Assembly: GCA_017893485.1 (NCBI GenBank)
Contig: CM030361.1
Span: forward strand, 139,580,461-139,644,460
DNA from: Hemerocallis citrina
Taxonomy: Eukaryota > Streptophyta > Magnoliopsida > Asparagales > Asphodelaceae
Reading direction: 5' to 3'
DNA length: 64,000 nt
A program made the translations under genes and the position numbers. The notes under the pieces are model-generated. The model saw only the letters and a list, made by a program, of their open reading frames with translations. It did not search any database and was not told the origin of the DNA. Shown here piece after piece: positions 11,825 through 24,710 of this stretch; position 1 is the first letter of the stretch, and each line of letters opens with the position of its first letter.

Positions 11825-12976
11825 CTAGGATTGCCCGTGGGACGTGCCTACGGCACGTATTCGGGACTGCATATAAATTTCTAAAAAAATTAAAACAAAA
11901 AAGGTGGCTGTAAACAAAAAAGGTGGGTGTTTAAAATGTTTTTCTAATACGACGTCTTTAAAATGTTTCATACGGCATGTTATCGCGACGTCTTAACTTT
12001 CTTTAAAATATTTAGTAAAAATTTCGATGAAATATCTCATGAAATATTATTCCTTTGGCTCTGGGAAATATATATTAGGCTCTGGGAAAAAAAAACTTTG
12101 TCGTAAACAATTTTCCTTCCTAATCCAATCCAAGTCACATTACACAGTCATAATATATATTAGGCTCTGGGAAAAAAAAACTTCATATAACTAAAGCTAT
12201 AGTTTGGAATCATAATAGATTTTAGGAAATATTCTGAAAATTTTGACAGTCAAGAAATTCTGAATTGCATCTTCCTCTTGCTTTAACTTTGTCGTAAACA
12301 ATTTGAACAAAGAAGCATAGGGTTATCCAGCACATCTTGTTCTTTAGATACATAATTGTCAGTAAGATACATAATGTTTTTAGATGGTGACTTTGGATAG
12401 CTTATGATGCCCAAATTAGAACTTTGGCATGTCTTGATGATTGCATATATTCATTCTAGATTAAAAAGAAACGGTTGAGATCTATGAGAGAAGAGAGGGG
12501 AACGCTAGGAGCGGAGGCAGGAGGGGGGCGGCAAAACCCTAGCCGCCTCCCCTCATCTTCAGACCTAGGGTTTGCTTTTCTTTTTTAGGTTTTTTTTGGA
12601 GCTTCTCTCTCTAGATTTTCTAGAGAGAGAAACTCATGTATAACTCGAGTTCTCGTTATGTTATACACATTTATCACATTTGTCACTTTATCACATTTAT
12701 ACACATTTATCACATTTATACACATTTATCACATTTTGGGAGCTTCACTTTATCACATTTCTATTTGCTTTTGCATAACTCTAGTTCTCGTTATGTTTTG
12801 CTTGTTCAGTTATTCCTATATACAACAAAACTTTTAAGAGGTAATGTCATTCAATTAGATAACCAGCACGCGACATTATTCGAGGCTTTTGGTGTCCTTC
12901 ATTTATATTTGCTACTATTTTGTTGCCAACTCTACATGCATCATTTCATTGTTTTAGCTAACAACATGATAATTTT

Positions 12977-13300
12977 TTGTGTTCCCTCAAGGAGTCCTCT
13001 CCTGGTGTAGAAAGAGTTATTCGAATTCCAGAAGAGCTTGAAAGGTTCAAAGAGAAGCCAATGTATGTCAGGTATACTATCAGCGAAGACACCTCTGCTT
13101 CCCCTCAAGAAAGTGATGGTGTGTTCAAGCTCGTTTCCTACGACCTGGAATTGGGCCATTGCACTTGGGGTATAGCTGTTGTGAAGATAAACAGAAAGCA
13201 GGCAGGAAAGGGAAGACCACTCAGCAAGAAACAGAGGGAATGGCGATTGGAGACGCCATTTGATTCACTGATTTTGGTTAGAATACATTCTGATTGTTGA
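12977..13300 (+). CDS. Captured gene fragment, unknown function (right copy)
   Basis: Mirror of 9453-9776, encoding the same 107 residues. An intron-acceptor-like TTCCCTCAAG precedes GAGTCC. The flanking hairpins of the candidate nested element are at about 12605-12635 and 13805-13835. I do not recognise the family. Confidence 0.4.
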   Translation: MCSLKESSPGVERVIRIPEELERFKEKPMYVRYTISEDTSASPQESDGVFKLVSYDLELGHCTWGIAVVKINRKQAGKGRPLSKKQREWRLETPFDSLILVRIHSDC

Positions 13301-15693
13301 TACTTGTTCAACGAGATGAGAAATTTAAACTGATGATGTTAATGAGATAGTGATATACTACTTGATGCTTGAGTGAGTGAGATGATGAATCTTACATTTT
13401 ACACATGAATCTTTTGCATTTGCTAGTTTGTCTGCTGCAATAACCATTAGAAGGATTTTATTCTCAATCACCAATGAGTAGGGATTTAATTTCTTCAATC
13501 GCACTTTGTCATTTGTAACCAAATTTACATTTAGAACTGTGATCGATCAAAATTACAGAGGGTGAGTTTTGTTAGGTAGCCTTTGCCCGGCTTTTGAATG
13601 AAATGAAGAGGACAGGAGATCTTGCTGGTTGCGCAAAGGGCGCAGATGTTAAGATGTTAGCATCAACATCCTCCCCATTCTGAAAAAAATAATTAACTCA
13701 AAGATTCCAGGTTAAACCTTTCTCAGCTGAATTAGGTTAACCACCGTATCATGTTATTTTAACACCTATAAAGATTGACAATTCTATTTTTGGCATACTT
13801 TTAGCTTCTCTCTCTAGAATTTCTAGAGAGAGAAGCTCTCCCAAAAAATCAAAAAAAAGAAAACCCTAACCGTAGATCTGAGCGTACACAATTTGATACT
13901 TCATGATGTGTTCAGCTTCTGTTTGTCTTGAGCGTACACAATTTGATACTTCATGATGTGGTCAACAAACTAAAACAGAAAATAAAGAACTTGAATGTTT
14001 TATTTCTTAGAAAGATAGACACTCAGGAACATGTTTAAAACTATGAACTTTAGAAGGAAGTTAGTTCGTACTCATCCTCACATACAATCGTGAACCTCTG
14101 TTTCTCCATGGAGTATGATACGAAAGTTACATCATTAGGAGTTTGTACTGGTTCCTTAGGAGTTTGTACTGGTTCCAATAAACTACTAACATTAGACTAA
14201 CATTTTATTTAAGGTATTTCATGTATTACTAACTTTAGCATCTAAGTTACACATGATTGATGGTGGGTGATTGCATTATGTAATGTGTAGGTCAATCCTT
14301 CAAACTAATTCTCTCTGAGGAAGCTTCAAGTAAATAGTAAAAGAAAGTTCTAACTCTATTTTCATGAAGATCATGATAAACAGTATGAATGTTCTTTTGG
14401 ATGTTTCATTGATATAGGATATGCACTGCATGGATGTAAGATCCTACACCGATATTGCATGTCCTTTATCCTTTTCGTATAATTTGCCGAAAATCATGTT
14501 GAACAATAACACTTTCCTACACTCCTGCACTCCTGCACCGGTAGTGTATTTTATTTTCTCTCTCAGTATATGCTATGCATATATATTTGAGAGAAGGAAG
14601 CGAACAATGACACTGTAATCTGCTTTCGCATATACAGGACAAATGTGTTACTACTCCCCACCGGTTACTACCATGCATTTCATTCAGAAATGCATGTCTA
14701 CTTCACAATAGATGAAGCCTACAGTGTTGTTGTACCCTCTGTTTCCCTCATATGCAGGTCAGAAAGCTTACTTCACAATAGATGAAGCCTAAAGTTCTCT
14801 ACAGAAAGCTTCAAGTATATTAAAAAATAGTAAAAGAAAGCTTCAAGTGTAGGTCAATCCAGGAAACTAATTCTCAGGAAGCTTCAAACTAATCCTACAA
14901 AATGTTCAAGTATATTACCCAGGAAGCTTCAAGTACAACCTACAAAATGTTCACAAAATGTTCACAAAATGTTCACAATCTCACAATCTCACAGGAAGCT
15001 TTAAGTAATTAGTAAAAGAACATGAAGCTTCAAGTATATTAGGCTCCTTACGAAATTCTGCTCACAATTAAAAATTTATCATCACAGTCAAGAAATATAA
15101 ATCTTCCCCAGGCCAATCCAAGCAACATCACATAGACATTATATATATCGGGCTCTGGGAAGAAAAAATCTTCATATGACTAAGATACAAAATAAAAACC
15201 AAGATATCGTTTGAAAACATAATAGATTTTAAAAAATTTTGACAGAACCTCCCCTAAAATATTAGCCCTTTTACAGAAATTCCTTACGGAATTCTGCTAA
15301 CAATTAAATATATGACATCACACGCAATAAATATCAATCCTCCCCAGGCTCAACCGAGCAACATCACACAGGCAACATATATATAAGGCTCTGGGGGGAA
15401 AAATCAGAATATAATGCAAGATACAAAATAAAAACCAAAAATTCTTTTGAAAATGTAATAATTTTTTTTGAAAAACCTTCGAAAAACATAACTATATTAT
15501 ATCATTATTATATACAGAACCCAATACTCCACAAAATTGTGGGTACAGGTATTAACATAACTATATTATATCATTATTATATACAGTTACTTACATCATC
15601 TCTAAAAATGCTAAATATTACAATTATTACAACTATTACATCCTCCACCATACTAAACACCAACAAACTGAATGAAAAAAAAAAAATTACATG

Positions 15694-16291
15694 TGTTGCC
15701 GCTAAATTTGGTGTGGGGGCAAACAGATGAATTTGTGGATTCTTAGGGAAACTGAATAGTGAACCTGTATACCTGTTCCGTCGGTCTTCGATCGTCGATC
15801 CCGCCGCGGACCTGCAAAAAGTGCGAGACACCGGGGCTGTTCCCGGCGACGCACCCTCCGACGCTCAAGTCAGTAATCTGAAAAGACTATGAAAGAGCGC
15901 AAAAACTGGTGAAAGATTGATTACCTCTTTAATGGAGATGGGTGGGGGGTATTTATAGGCGTCTCAGGGAACAGATTAGGCATGTAATTCCTGTGTATAC
16001 AGATAAGGAATGTGATCCCTAATCTCCAGTGAAAGGATAGATATGAATCAGGGCCGTTGATTAATATTAATCAGAAACCCTAATTCTATCCTGCTGGACC
16101 GGGTTTGTTGCGGGTTGAAACCAGCACCCAGTTGTGGTGGATCCGTTCGCGGGTTACTGGATCTACGAAAAGGAGACCCAGTACCCGCTTCAGACCTGTT
16201 TTGTAGGTAAAATTACTGTTTCACCCCTGAATCTCGGGATTCGTGCCCCATTTGGACGGCCTTGATTAAACCCCTATTTTTAGCCATATCA
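15694..16291 (-). repeat. 3' LTR of Tat element
   Basis: 598 bp, the same as 28109-28706 apart from about eight single-base differences counted by eye, mostly transitions. The TATA box is at 15950-15957, at the same offset. Confidence 0.93.
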
Positions 16292-16313
16292 CGAGCCCCC
16301 CACTCCCAAAGGC
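16292..16313 (-). other. Polypurine tract of Tat element
   Basis: The - strand reads TTTGGGAGTGGGGGGC and then four bases before the 3' LTR. This is the usual plus-strand primer for reverse transcription and confirms the orientation. Confidence 0.75.
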
Positions 16314-16699
16314 TAAGGTCATTCAGTCTTTGAGGAGTAGTTCGACTTATTTTAGTGGCTAAGGGAGTTGTATCGAAGTCTGAATGGGTGTTTTTGGAAT
16401 CCCGAAGTGGGTGGTGAGGCAATTTCTTTCTCCTTCTTGAAGCCATATGGTGTATCGAGTTTTTGTCTATTTTTTTCAGGCTATTTATCTAATTTCGCGA
16501 TGCGTCAGCTAGTCGTTCGGGGGCTTTAGCTGCGCGTTCTAAGGAATAATTATTCGTTCGGAGGCTTGGAAATATCCCCCGAATTTTTAATTATTTCCTG
16601 GAATTTTTAGCTAATTTTCCCGAATTTTTAGTAATTTTTTGCGATTTTTTAGATAAATAAAATGATTTAAATAAATAAAAACCGAATTTTTAATATTCA

Positions 16700-17384
16700 T
16701 TTATGACGTGGCGTCATCAGAGCCCTCGATCAGGGCGGAGCGCGATTTTCAGAGAGATCAGATGGTCCCTATTCCTCGGCACGCTTTTTCGCCGTATACG
16801 AGGTTCGGTACCTCGGTACTTCGGCTCGGCCTGGCATGCCGAGGAGCAGTGCCTCGGCTCGGAGGGTCAGTGCCTCGGCTCGATGGTTCCGAGGTACGTG
16901 GCATCATCTGGGTCGTCCATCTCAGCGTGGATCCCCATAAAACGCTATCTTGTCGTTTAGTGGACGTGGCCAAATCTGGGCCGTCCATCATGACGAGCAC
17001 GCTTTTTCACAAGATCCAACGGCTGATATGGGTCGGAGTGATTTTTTGCCAGATACGAGGGTCGGTACCCCGGTACCCCGGCTCGGAGGGTCTGTGCCTC
17101 GGTTCGGAGGGTCAGTGCCTCGGCTCGGTGGTTCCGATGTACGTGGCATCATCTGGGTCGTCCATCTCAGCGTGGATCCCCATAAAACGCTATCTTGTCG
17201 TTTAGTGGACGTGGCCAAATCTGGGCCGTCCATCATGACGAGCATGCTTTTTCACAAGATCCAACGGCTGATATGGGTCGGAGCGATTTTTTGCCATATA
17301 CGAGGGTCGGTACCCCGGTATCCCGGCTCGGAGTCGAGCTGTTTGTTTCGAAGGTGGGCAGTGGCTCGGTTGCCCAGCCGGGCT
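16700..17384 (+). repeat. 246-bp tandem repeat in Tat tail
   Basis: Units begin at 16893 and 17139 (GTACGTGGCATC...), with partial units on both sides. They include TATCTTGTCGTTTAGTGGAC and a GGTACCCCGGTA stretch. A diverged piece recurs at about 21280-21430. Frames inside the repeat are shadows and not genes. Confidence 0.85.
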
Positions 17385-17745
17385 GTCCGATAGTTTTCTC
17401 GTAGGTGGCCGAGACGTTGACTTGGTATTTTGAAGAGTCTCTTGCTTCTCGTAACTTCGTAACTTTTCCGCCTGTCGCTTTGGCTCCTTAGTGGGCTTTT
17501 TGCGTTTCCCAAGGAGGCCCAACTTGCTAGGGGTTATAAGCTTTCACCCTCACTCTCAAGCTCATTTCTTACTTTTTACTCAAGTTTTTTACTTTCAATT
17601 TCTAAGTTCTCTGCTAGCGGCGATTTTCTCTCTAAGGCGTTGCCGTTAGCTGTCGCGTGGGCCAGGCGATTTCCGGCGAGAGCACTCCGACCGTGGACGT
17701 CACTTCAAAAGGTCAGTTCACTTAGTCTGAATAATTTTTCTAGAG

Positions 17746-19900
17746 ATGTCTCGAGTGAACTCGGGGAATGGGGCCTCGTCTTCGGGCGATGAGGGTGCCG
17801 AGGAGAGGAGGAGGTCGGAGATCCGGAGGAAGGGTAAGCAAGTTGCCGAACCGTCTATAGCCGAGACGAGGAAGGAGAAGAAGAAGAGGAGGGTGGAAGC
17901 CCAATCCCCCGTAGTGGAGGTGATTGTGGAGAATCCGAAGCAAGCCCCCGAGATGGGATGGTATCCTTCCGTCCTGTCCGGTCATTCGGGGGTCAGGCAG
18001 TACCAGGGCGACTTGCTGGAGAAGGCGATTTATGGGAAGTCTAAGATCGTCGAAGAGCCTAACCCGGCCCTTCCCACCGAAGCCGACGAGCTCATCATGC
18101 TATTATCCGAGAAGGACCTACTCCGGGTTAGAAAGGCTTTTGCCATCCCTCCAGAGTACAAACTGATTCTCCCAGGTCCCGGGATACGAGCGAATTCCAA
18201 GCTGCCGTCGTCGGACATGTGCATGTTCGACGTCGACTCCTTGCATGCCAGGTTACGTTTCCCTCTGCACCCATTCATCCTCGAGATCCTCGGCTGGTAC
18301 TGCCTCGCGCCGACCCAGTTCATGCCGAACACATGGCGCTATGTGAACGCCTTTATGCTTCAGTGCTACCGAGCCGAAGTAGAGCCGGATCTCACGGTCT
18401 TCTGAGGATTGTATCGAGTAAACCGGCAGCACAAGACGGAGTATCGATACTACTTGGGGCCGAGGAAGGGTGTTAAGATTATAGAAAACCCTGACTCGAT
18501 TAAGGGTTGGAAGGAGAAGTATTTTATAGTAAGGGGCGAGGCGATTCGGCCCATTCCGACTCGTTGGAAGGTGGAGGTGCCGAATTTCGCGCGCGCCGAC
18601 CCTGTTTTGTCTGAGGCCGAGGAGGAGGTGGCGAGGAAGATAATGGCTCTTCCGATACTGAGTTGGAGGGATTTGACGGAGGAGGTGTTGTTCGGGTCCG
18701 GCCTAAGCCCCATCGACCCGAGTATGCTCCTGACATCTCATTTATTTCCATTTTTCTTTTAAGTTTTTGGTTCGACTTGCTAACTCGTCTTTTTTTTTTT
18801 GTGGCTCGCTGCAGAAGCAATGAAGATCGACTTCAACTCCATGATGGCCGACAGGTCTAAGTTGGCCGGGGGGAGAAAGAGGAAGAGGGCGGCCGCGACT
18901 GCCTCGTCGACTCCGCCACCCACTGTCGCCTCGACCATCTCCCCGCCCCCTCCGACCGTTGAGGCGCCCTCGGAGGTTGTCGTTGCTGAGGAGCCCCCGT
19001 CCCCTGTGGTCCCCGGCGTGATCGAGGGGACCTTCGACGTGAACGCGACGCTGTCGATCGAGGCACCACCGCTGACCAAGGCTGCCGAAGAGATTCTGAC
19101 CGAGCAGCACAAGCAGCTGTTCGTGCCGAATTGGCGAGTGAAGAACCATGACGGGTTCCTCGACAATTCGCAAATGTCAGTGCAGGTCGTCAAGCACTTG
19201 GCGACCCCGAAGGATCGAGCCGCGCTAAAGGCGGGGACGGTGGGTGACGACACCTACGAGGTGGCTCGGTCACTCGTCTCGGTAAGTTTCTTGTTGCTAA
19301 GTTTCTTTTTGCTAAGTTTACTGCTCGGTTTGCTTAGTGCGCTCATTGTTGTCTTCGCAGGCCACTTGTCACTTCGGCCATCTCCTCGAGACGTTCGCCG
19401 AGCAGGAGAAGGAGCTGAGGGCCGCGAGCGACAAAGACCGGTTGGCGAAGGTGAGGGCGGTCAAGGAACTCGAGGCTGAGCAGAGGAGGGCAGAGGCCTT
19501 GGAGGTTCGGGTGGCCGACCTTGTCGCCGACCTGGAGAAGGTCAAGGAGACTCTGAAGGCGGAGTCTGCCAAGGCTGCCAAGGCCGTCGAGGAGCTGGAT
19601 GCAGCGACGAAGTCCTTGGCTGAAGAGAAGGCGGAGAAGGAGGCCCTGGCAACGAAGATCCAGGCCGAAGTGGAGAAGGAGGTCGAGGCCGAAGCGAAGA
19701 AGCACATGGCCAAGAACATGGAGCGGTCTTACCAAACGGCGCTCGACCATGTTCAGGAACGGATCGCGGGCTTCGAGCGGGTCGGCTACCGACTGTGGCC
19801 AGGGTCGCCTTCAGGCGACGAGGGAGAGGAAGGCGAAGGCGACGATGCAGAAGGCAAAGATGAGGAGGGGGAGGACGGCCGACCGGTGGCGGACGGCTAG
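17746..19900 (+). pseudogene. Antisense gene of the Tat element (putative gypsy-type transposon domain, PF04195-like)
   Basis: Likely exons are 17746-18721, 18815-19281 and 19361-19900, with donors GTATGC and GTAAGT and acceptors GCTGCAG and TCGCAG. It runs opposite to gag-pol, between integrase and the 3' LTR, where Tat elements carry such an extra gene. The N-terminal 220 codons contain LPGPGIRANS and LRFPLHPFILEILGW, the pattern of the plant 'putative gypsy type transposon' family. After the second intron the protein is a long Ala/Glu/Lys coiled coil with an acidic tail. A TGA at 18403-18405 interrupts exon 1 in frame; a Trp codon is expected there. GC content is far above the surrounding Helitron. 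The role is unknown even in intact elements. Confidence 0.7.
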
Positions 19901-20147
19901 GTCGACGAAGGGAGGATCGAGGGGCCATCTGTTATTGCGCCCGTGGTCGAGGCGGCGATGCAGGTGGACCCTTGATCCCCTTGTTAAATCTTTGTAGTTT
20001 TTGTTTTGTCTTTTCTTCCGATCATTGTAATGCCTTTTGCGGACTGGCCACCGCTTTTTAATGAATGAAGTATTTTGACTCCGAAATTTGTCTAAGTGTT
20101 TGGCTCGGTAGTGTGGTTTTTCAATTCTATCCCTTTCTTATTTCAGA

Positions 20148-20860
20148 TTGCCGAGCAGACTCATAACACCTCGGCTGAACAGCATCGAGCCGAGTTGTTT
20201 AAGCGATCTCGGGAGGATCGTCTCGAGGGTGAGGTTCACTTGACGAGGAGGATACTTCATAACTTGGAGATTAGGCATAGCGAGGCTTTGGTCGAACTGC
20301 ACCACCTACGGATAGTCGAGGCCGAGCTATCTGCTAGGGAAGAGGAACTGGAACGAGTTTCGGCCGAACGAGATGGCTTAGCGAAGAAGGTGGAAGAGCT
20401 GCAGAGGGTGACGGTCGACAAGAGTATCGAAGTGACCCACTTGCGTCGCGTTATCTCCGACAGCGCCGAATACCCCGGTTTGGCAAAACTTCCTCGGCTT
20501 AAGGTGATAGTAAAGGATGACACATTGAAGGATCGTATCGTCGAACTGGAGGAAGAAGTTGCTCGGCTCAAGCCTCAGCCGGTGAGGGCTAACGTCCGGA
20601 GCACCTCGTGCACCCGCGAAGAGATCGAGCGAAGGATCACGTTCTATCAAGCGGCGAGCCGGACTCCTATCGTAGGCAAGTCAGCCGCCGATGCCCAAAG
20701 CGGTGTGGCGGTGTCTTCAAGCGGTGCTTCGGTTGGAGCAACCGTCAGGGTCAGCGGCGAGGAGGCGTCTCGGTTCGTCGGCCTGGATTCGAGCTCGGAG
20801 GTCAAGAAGCGCCGACCCAAAGTGTCTCTGAACCGGAGCATACCCCTTCCTCTGAAGTAG
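20148..20860 (+). CDS. Second coiled-coil exon of the Tat antisense gene
   Basis: An open stretch begins after the acceptor TTATTTCAG (ends 20147) with IAEQTHNTSAEQ and ends with a stop at 20860, about 237 codons. It is predicted to be coiled coil (LSAREEELERVSAERDGLAK, then VELEEEVARLKPQP), followed by a Ser-rich tail. It may be an alternative last exon or a separate transcript of the antisense gene, because an AATGAA-like 3' end lies between them near 20060. The family is not recognised beyond the Tat context. Confidence 0.5.
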
Positions 20861-21525
20861 CGGACGGGTCGTGTCTTGGTGTTGTAACCTATTCGCAAGT
20901 TTTTGTTGTTGTAATCCCCTTTGTAACTTTGACCAAGTTATTAATTGCATTGGGTTTGTTTTATCCGAACTGTTCTATGTTGTCTTCTTATTTGCGCTCT
21001 AGTTGCACTAACTAGGGTAGGCTCGAAACGAACCGTGAGACAGGTGTCCGGCCCGTCGAACTCCTTGGCCTCGAAATTTTCTCTTTTGCTGCGCTTCTGA
21101 GCCTGGCCCGGTCCCTTCAGGTGCGGCTTGGTTTGGCTGTTAAGGCGCAGTTGTTTCTCGACTGCACCCACGTGGCCTGATCATTGCTTGGGGACCGGGG
21201 TGACTTCCGCCGAGTGAGGTGAGGCGATCAGGGCTGTCTGATGTTTGCACGGATCTTGAGGCGGGTCCAGTTCCCAAGAAAACATTATCTTGTCGTTTTG
21301 TGGACACGTGGCTGAATGAGATCCGCTCATCATGCCCTAACACACTTTCTGAGACGATCTGACGGTGGTTTCGTCTCGAGAGGTTTTTTTGCTATATACG
21401 AGGGTCGGTACCCCGGTACTTCGGCTCGGCGCGTCAGGGCTGTGATTTGTATCTAATTCTGGCCCGTTTGAGGACGAGTCGAAGAGATAGAGTCGAGCCA
21501 TAGGAGAGATCCGGTCATTAGATTA

Positions 21526-22165
21526 GTTTAAGGGATGCGGGAGCAGTTCCGAATGGCGAGCTACTTCTAGTCCTCTTAGGAGCGAACTTGGGAAGTAGAA
21601 TCGAACCAAGTGTTGGACTCCGATCCATTCGACGACTGCAGGAGCAATTTCGAACGGCGATCTACTTCCGGCTCGTCTGTAGGCGAGCCGAGGAAGAAGC
21701 GTCGAGCCGAGTGCTGGACTCCGAACCATCGTGTGGTTAGTTTAAGGGATGCAGGAGCAGTTCCGAATGGCGAGCTACTTCTAGTCCGCTTAGGAGCGAA
21801 CTTGCGAAGTAGAATCGAGCCAAGTGTTGGACTCCGATCCATTCAACGGCTGCAGGAGCAATTTCGAACGGCGATTTACTCCCGGCTCGTCTGTAGACGA
21901 GCCGAGGAAGAAGAGTCGAGCCGAGTGCTGGACTCCGAACCATCGTGTGGTTAGTTTAAGGGATGCAGGAGCAGTTCCGAATGGCGAGCTACTTCTAGTC
22001 CGCTAAGGAGCGAACTTGCGAAGTAGAATCGAGCCAAGTGTTGGACTCCGATCCATTCAACGGCTGCAGGAGCAACTTCGAACGGCGATCTACTTCCGGC
22101 TCGTCTGTGGGCGAGCCGAGGAAGAAGAGTCGAGCCGAGTGCTGGACTCCGAACCATCGTGTGGT
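21526..22165 (+). repeat. 214-bp tandem repeat, three copies, in Tat tail
   Basis: Three head-to-tail copies with the same spacing (for example TGTTGGACTCCGATCC near 21610, 21824 and 22038). They lie between integrase and the antisense gene. Tandem arrays in the 3' tail are common in Tat/Ogre elements. No gene is seen. Confidence 0.9.
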
Positions 22166-22337
22166 TAAAGAATTAAAGGCAGAGAGATGCGATAGTATCA
22201 AAAATATGAAAAACTTTATTTATTAATATCTAATGGTCGGCTGCTTCTAAAGTTGCTAGCCGTTATTACAATGAAAAAAAATAAAGGAAAAATTACTATT
22301 AGTAACAGGAAGGGAGTGGTTCGACATCTCGAGTTAC

Positions 22338-23510
22338 TTAGATAGGCGTAGCTGCCTTCTCTTGGTATTTCAAAAGATGGTCGGCATTCCAAGTCCTGGG
22401 AATTTCTCTGCCTTCAAGATCTTCTAGCTTGTACGCACCGGGGCGGATCACTTTTGAAATCTTGTATGGTCCCTCCCAATTCGGGGCCAGTTTGCTTTTC
22501 TGTCCGGGGAACGAGATGGCCAATTTTCGGAGGACCAGATCCCCTTCTTTGAGGTCTGTTGGGCGGACCCTTTTGTTGTAGGCGAGCTCAATTCTTCTCC
22601 GGTAACTTTGTTGCCGTATAGCCGCTCTTTCTCGGATTTCGTCTATCAAGTCTAGGCTTGCTCTGAGCTCTCTGGCATTCTGCTCTTCTTCAAAAGCTAT
22701 CAAACGAGGAGAGGGTATCCCAACTTCTAGCGGGATGAGGGCCTCGGACCCATAGGTGAGATTAAACGGGCTCTCGCCTGTTGGGGTCCGCTTCATGGTG
22801 CGGTGATTCCAGAGCACATTTGGTAGCTGATCGACCCACAAGCCCTTGGAGCACTTGTCTAGCCTCTTCTTGATGCCGGAGAGGATCTGTCGGTTGGCAT
22901 TCTCGGCCTGGCCATTTGATTGGGGATGAGAGACGGAGGAGAAGCGGTGTTGTATGGCGGGGTCCTCACATAAGGCTCGGAAGGCAGCCCCAGCGAACTG
23001 CGTTCCGTTATCTGTAACTATGACCCGAGGAACGCCGAATCGGCAGATTACATTTTTCCAGAAGAATTGAACAACCCTATGCTCGGTGATTGTAGCCAGG
23101 GGCTCGGCCTCTATCCATTTCGAGAAATAGTCGACTGCCACGACTAGGAACTTTAATTGTCCAGGAGCTGGCGAAAATGGCCCTAGTAAATCCATCCCCC
23201 ACATTGCAAAGGGGATCGGACTTGATAGGGAGGTAAGTGGTGCTTGCGGAAGGCGTCGGATGTCGGAATACTTCTGGCAGGAGATGCATTGCCGAACGTG
23301 TCGTTCGGCGTCCCGTAGAAGAGTGGGCCAGTAATACCCGTAGTTTAACACTTTGCGCACTAGGGCTCTGGAGCCGGAGTGGGCTCCGCCGATGCCCTCA
23401 TGAAGTTCTTGCAGGGCGTAGTAGGCTTGCTCGGGGGAGAGGCACCTTAGGTAGGGCCGACCATCCACCTGGGTGAAGGAGCGCTTATATAGAATGCCTT
23501 CGATTAATAT
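22338..23510 (-). pseudogene. Tat element integrase
   Basis: The 376-residue frame from 23468 holds the HHCC zinc region (H...H...C-x2-C in the first 65 residues) and the catalytic core with the acidic residues in MDLLGPF, TDNGTQF and GQAENAN (D, D, E). The C-terminal part is basic and ends near WEGPYKISKVIRPGAYKL. A few more codons upstream (to about 23510) belong to it but are in a different frame from the preceding RNase H. The catalytic triad is intact. The enzyme would insert the cDNA in the nucleus. Confidence 0.92.
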
Positions 23511-24710
23511 GTAACGCTCGGGTCCTTATCCTTCGGGCTTCCTTCGGATCCTGGGGGAGGAGTCCGTCTCTTAAAAACTCGACGAGGGGCTTCATCCAAT
23601 TGTCTTCGAGGAGGACTGGCAGTGTTTCAACAGAGTTGAGCGCATCGTCCTCTATGCTCGGCTTCAGGAGGACTTCTATCAGAACAGTTTGTTCGAGGCC
23701 TTGAAGGGAAGAGGAAGCTAATTTGGATAGGGCGTCGGCCTGAGCATTTTCTTCTCTGGGGATTCTATGGATGAGGGCCTCCTCGAAGAGTGCCATGAGG
23801 CTTTTCACTTTAGCCAAGTATTTAACCATCCTGACATCACGGGCTTCGTATTCGCCGAGGACCTGGTTGACGACCAACTGAGAGTCGCTGAAGATCCGCA
23901 GGCGTCGTGCCCCTGCATTTCGGGCCATCCCAAGGCCGGCTATGAGTGCCTCGTATTCGGCCTCGTTGTTCGAGGCTTTGAAGTTAATACGGAGGGAATA
24001 TTGGAGGACAAAGTCATCTGGGCCTGCCAGGATGACCCCTGCCCCGCTTCCCTCGTTACAAGAGGATCCGTCGACATAGACCGACCAGACGGGTGGTCCC
24101 TTCATTGCTTGCTCGGAGTCGGGGATAGTTGTTTCCACTATGAATTCGGCCAGTGCCTGAGCCTTGATCGCGGTCCGAGGCTGATAAGCTATATCATGTT
24201 GGCTCAGCTCGATCGACCACTTCATGAGCCGGCCGGAAGTCTCAGGCTTGTGAAGGACTTGTTTCAGTGGCTGGTCGGTAAGGACGACCACCGAATGGGA
24301 CTGAAAGTAGGGTCGAAGCTTTCTCGCGGCCATTACCAGGGCATAGGCTATTTTCTCAATCTTCGGGTACCGGAGCTCGGCGTCCCGAAGCACCTTGCTG
24401 ACGTAGTAGATGGGCTTCTGAGCCCTTTCTTCTTCTCTGACCAAGACCGCACTGAGCGTCTGTTCGGAAGCTGCCAGGTAGAGGTAGAGTGGTTCGCCGG
24501 GTATTGGTTTGCTAAGGAGGGGTGGATTGGCGAGGTAAGCTTTAAGCTGGTCGAAGGAGTCTTGTTGCTGCTGCCCCCACTCAAATCCTTTAGCCCCCCT
24601 GAGGGCTTTGAAGAACGGGAGGCACTTCTCCCCGGACTTCGACAGAAAGCGCCCAGTGGCGGCTAGGCGACCAGTCAATCTTTGAACTTCCTTGACATTT
24701 CTAGGGGGGC
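23485..24710 (-). pseudogene. Tat element RNase H and second (archaeal-type) RNase H
   Basis: This is a continuous frame of about 400 codons following the RT. The first half is the connection/RNase H region of gypsy elements (LVREEERAQKPIYYVSKVL, then VVLTDQPLKQVL). The second half is a separate RNase H of archaeal type: VYVDGSSCNEGSGAG, an EAEYEALI glutamate motif, and FSDSQLVVNQ near residues 205-270. Two RNase H domains in one pol are known from the Tat lineage. The frame runs out near 23510, where a frameshift separates it from integrase, although the pol protein should be continuous. Confidence 0.88.

Noticed and set aside
15539..15831. Open frames across the left edge of the Tat LTR
   Set aside because: They run from Helitron intron DNA into the LTR and arise from the insertion junction.
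16703..17522. Overlapping frames of 80-165 codons in the Tat tail
   Set aside because: They follow the 246-bp tandem repeat in several frames on both strands; repeat shadows.
23767..24666. 299-codon + strand frame
   Set aside because: It is the antisense shadow of the RNase H region, which has clear domains on the - strand.
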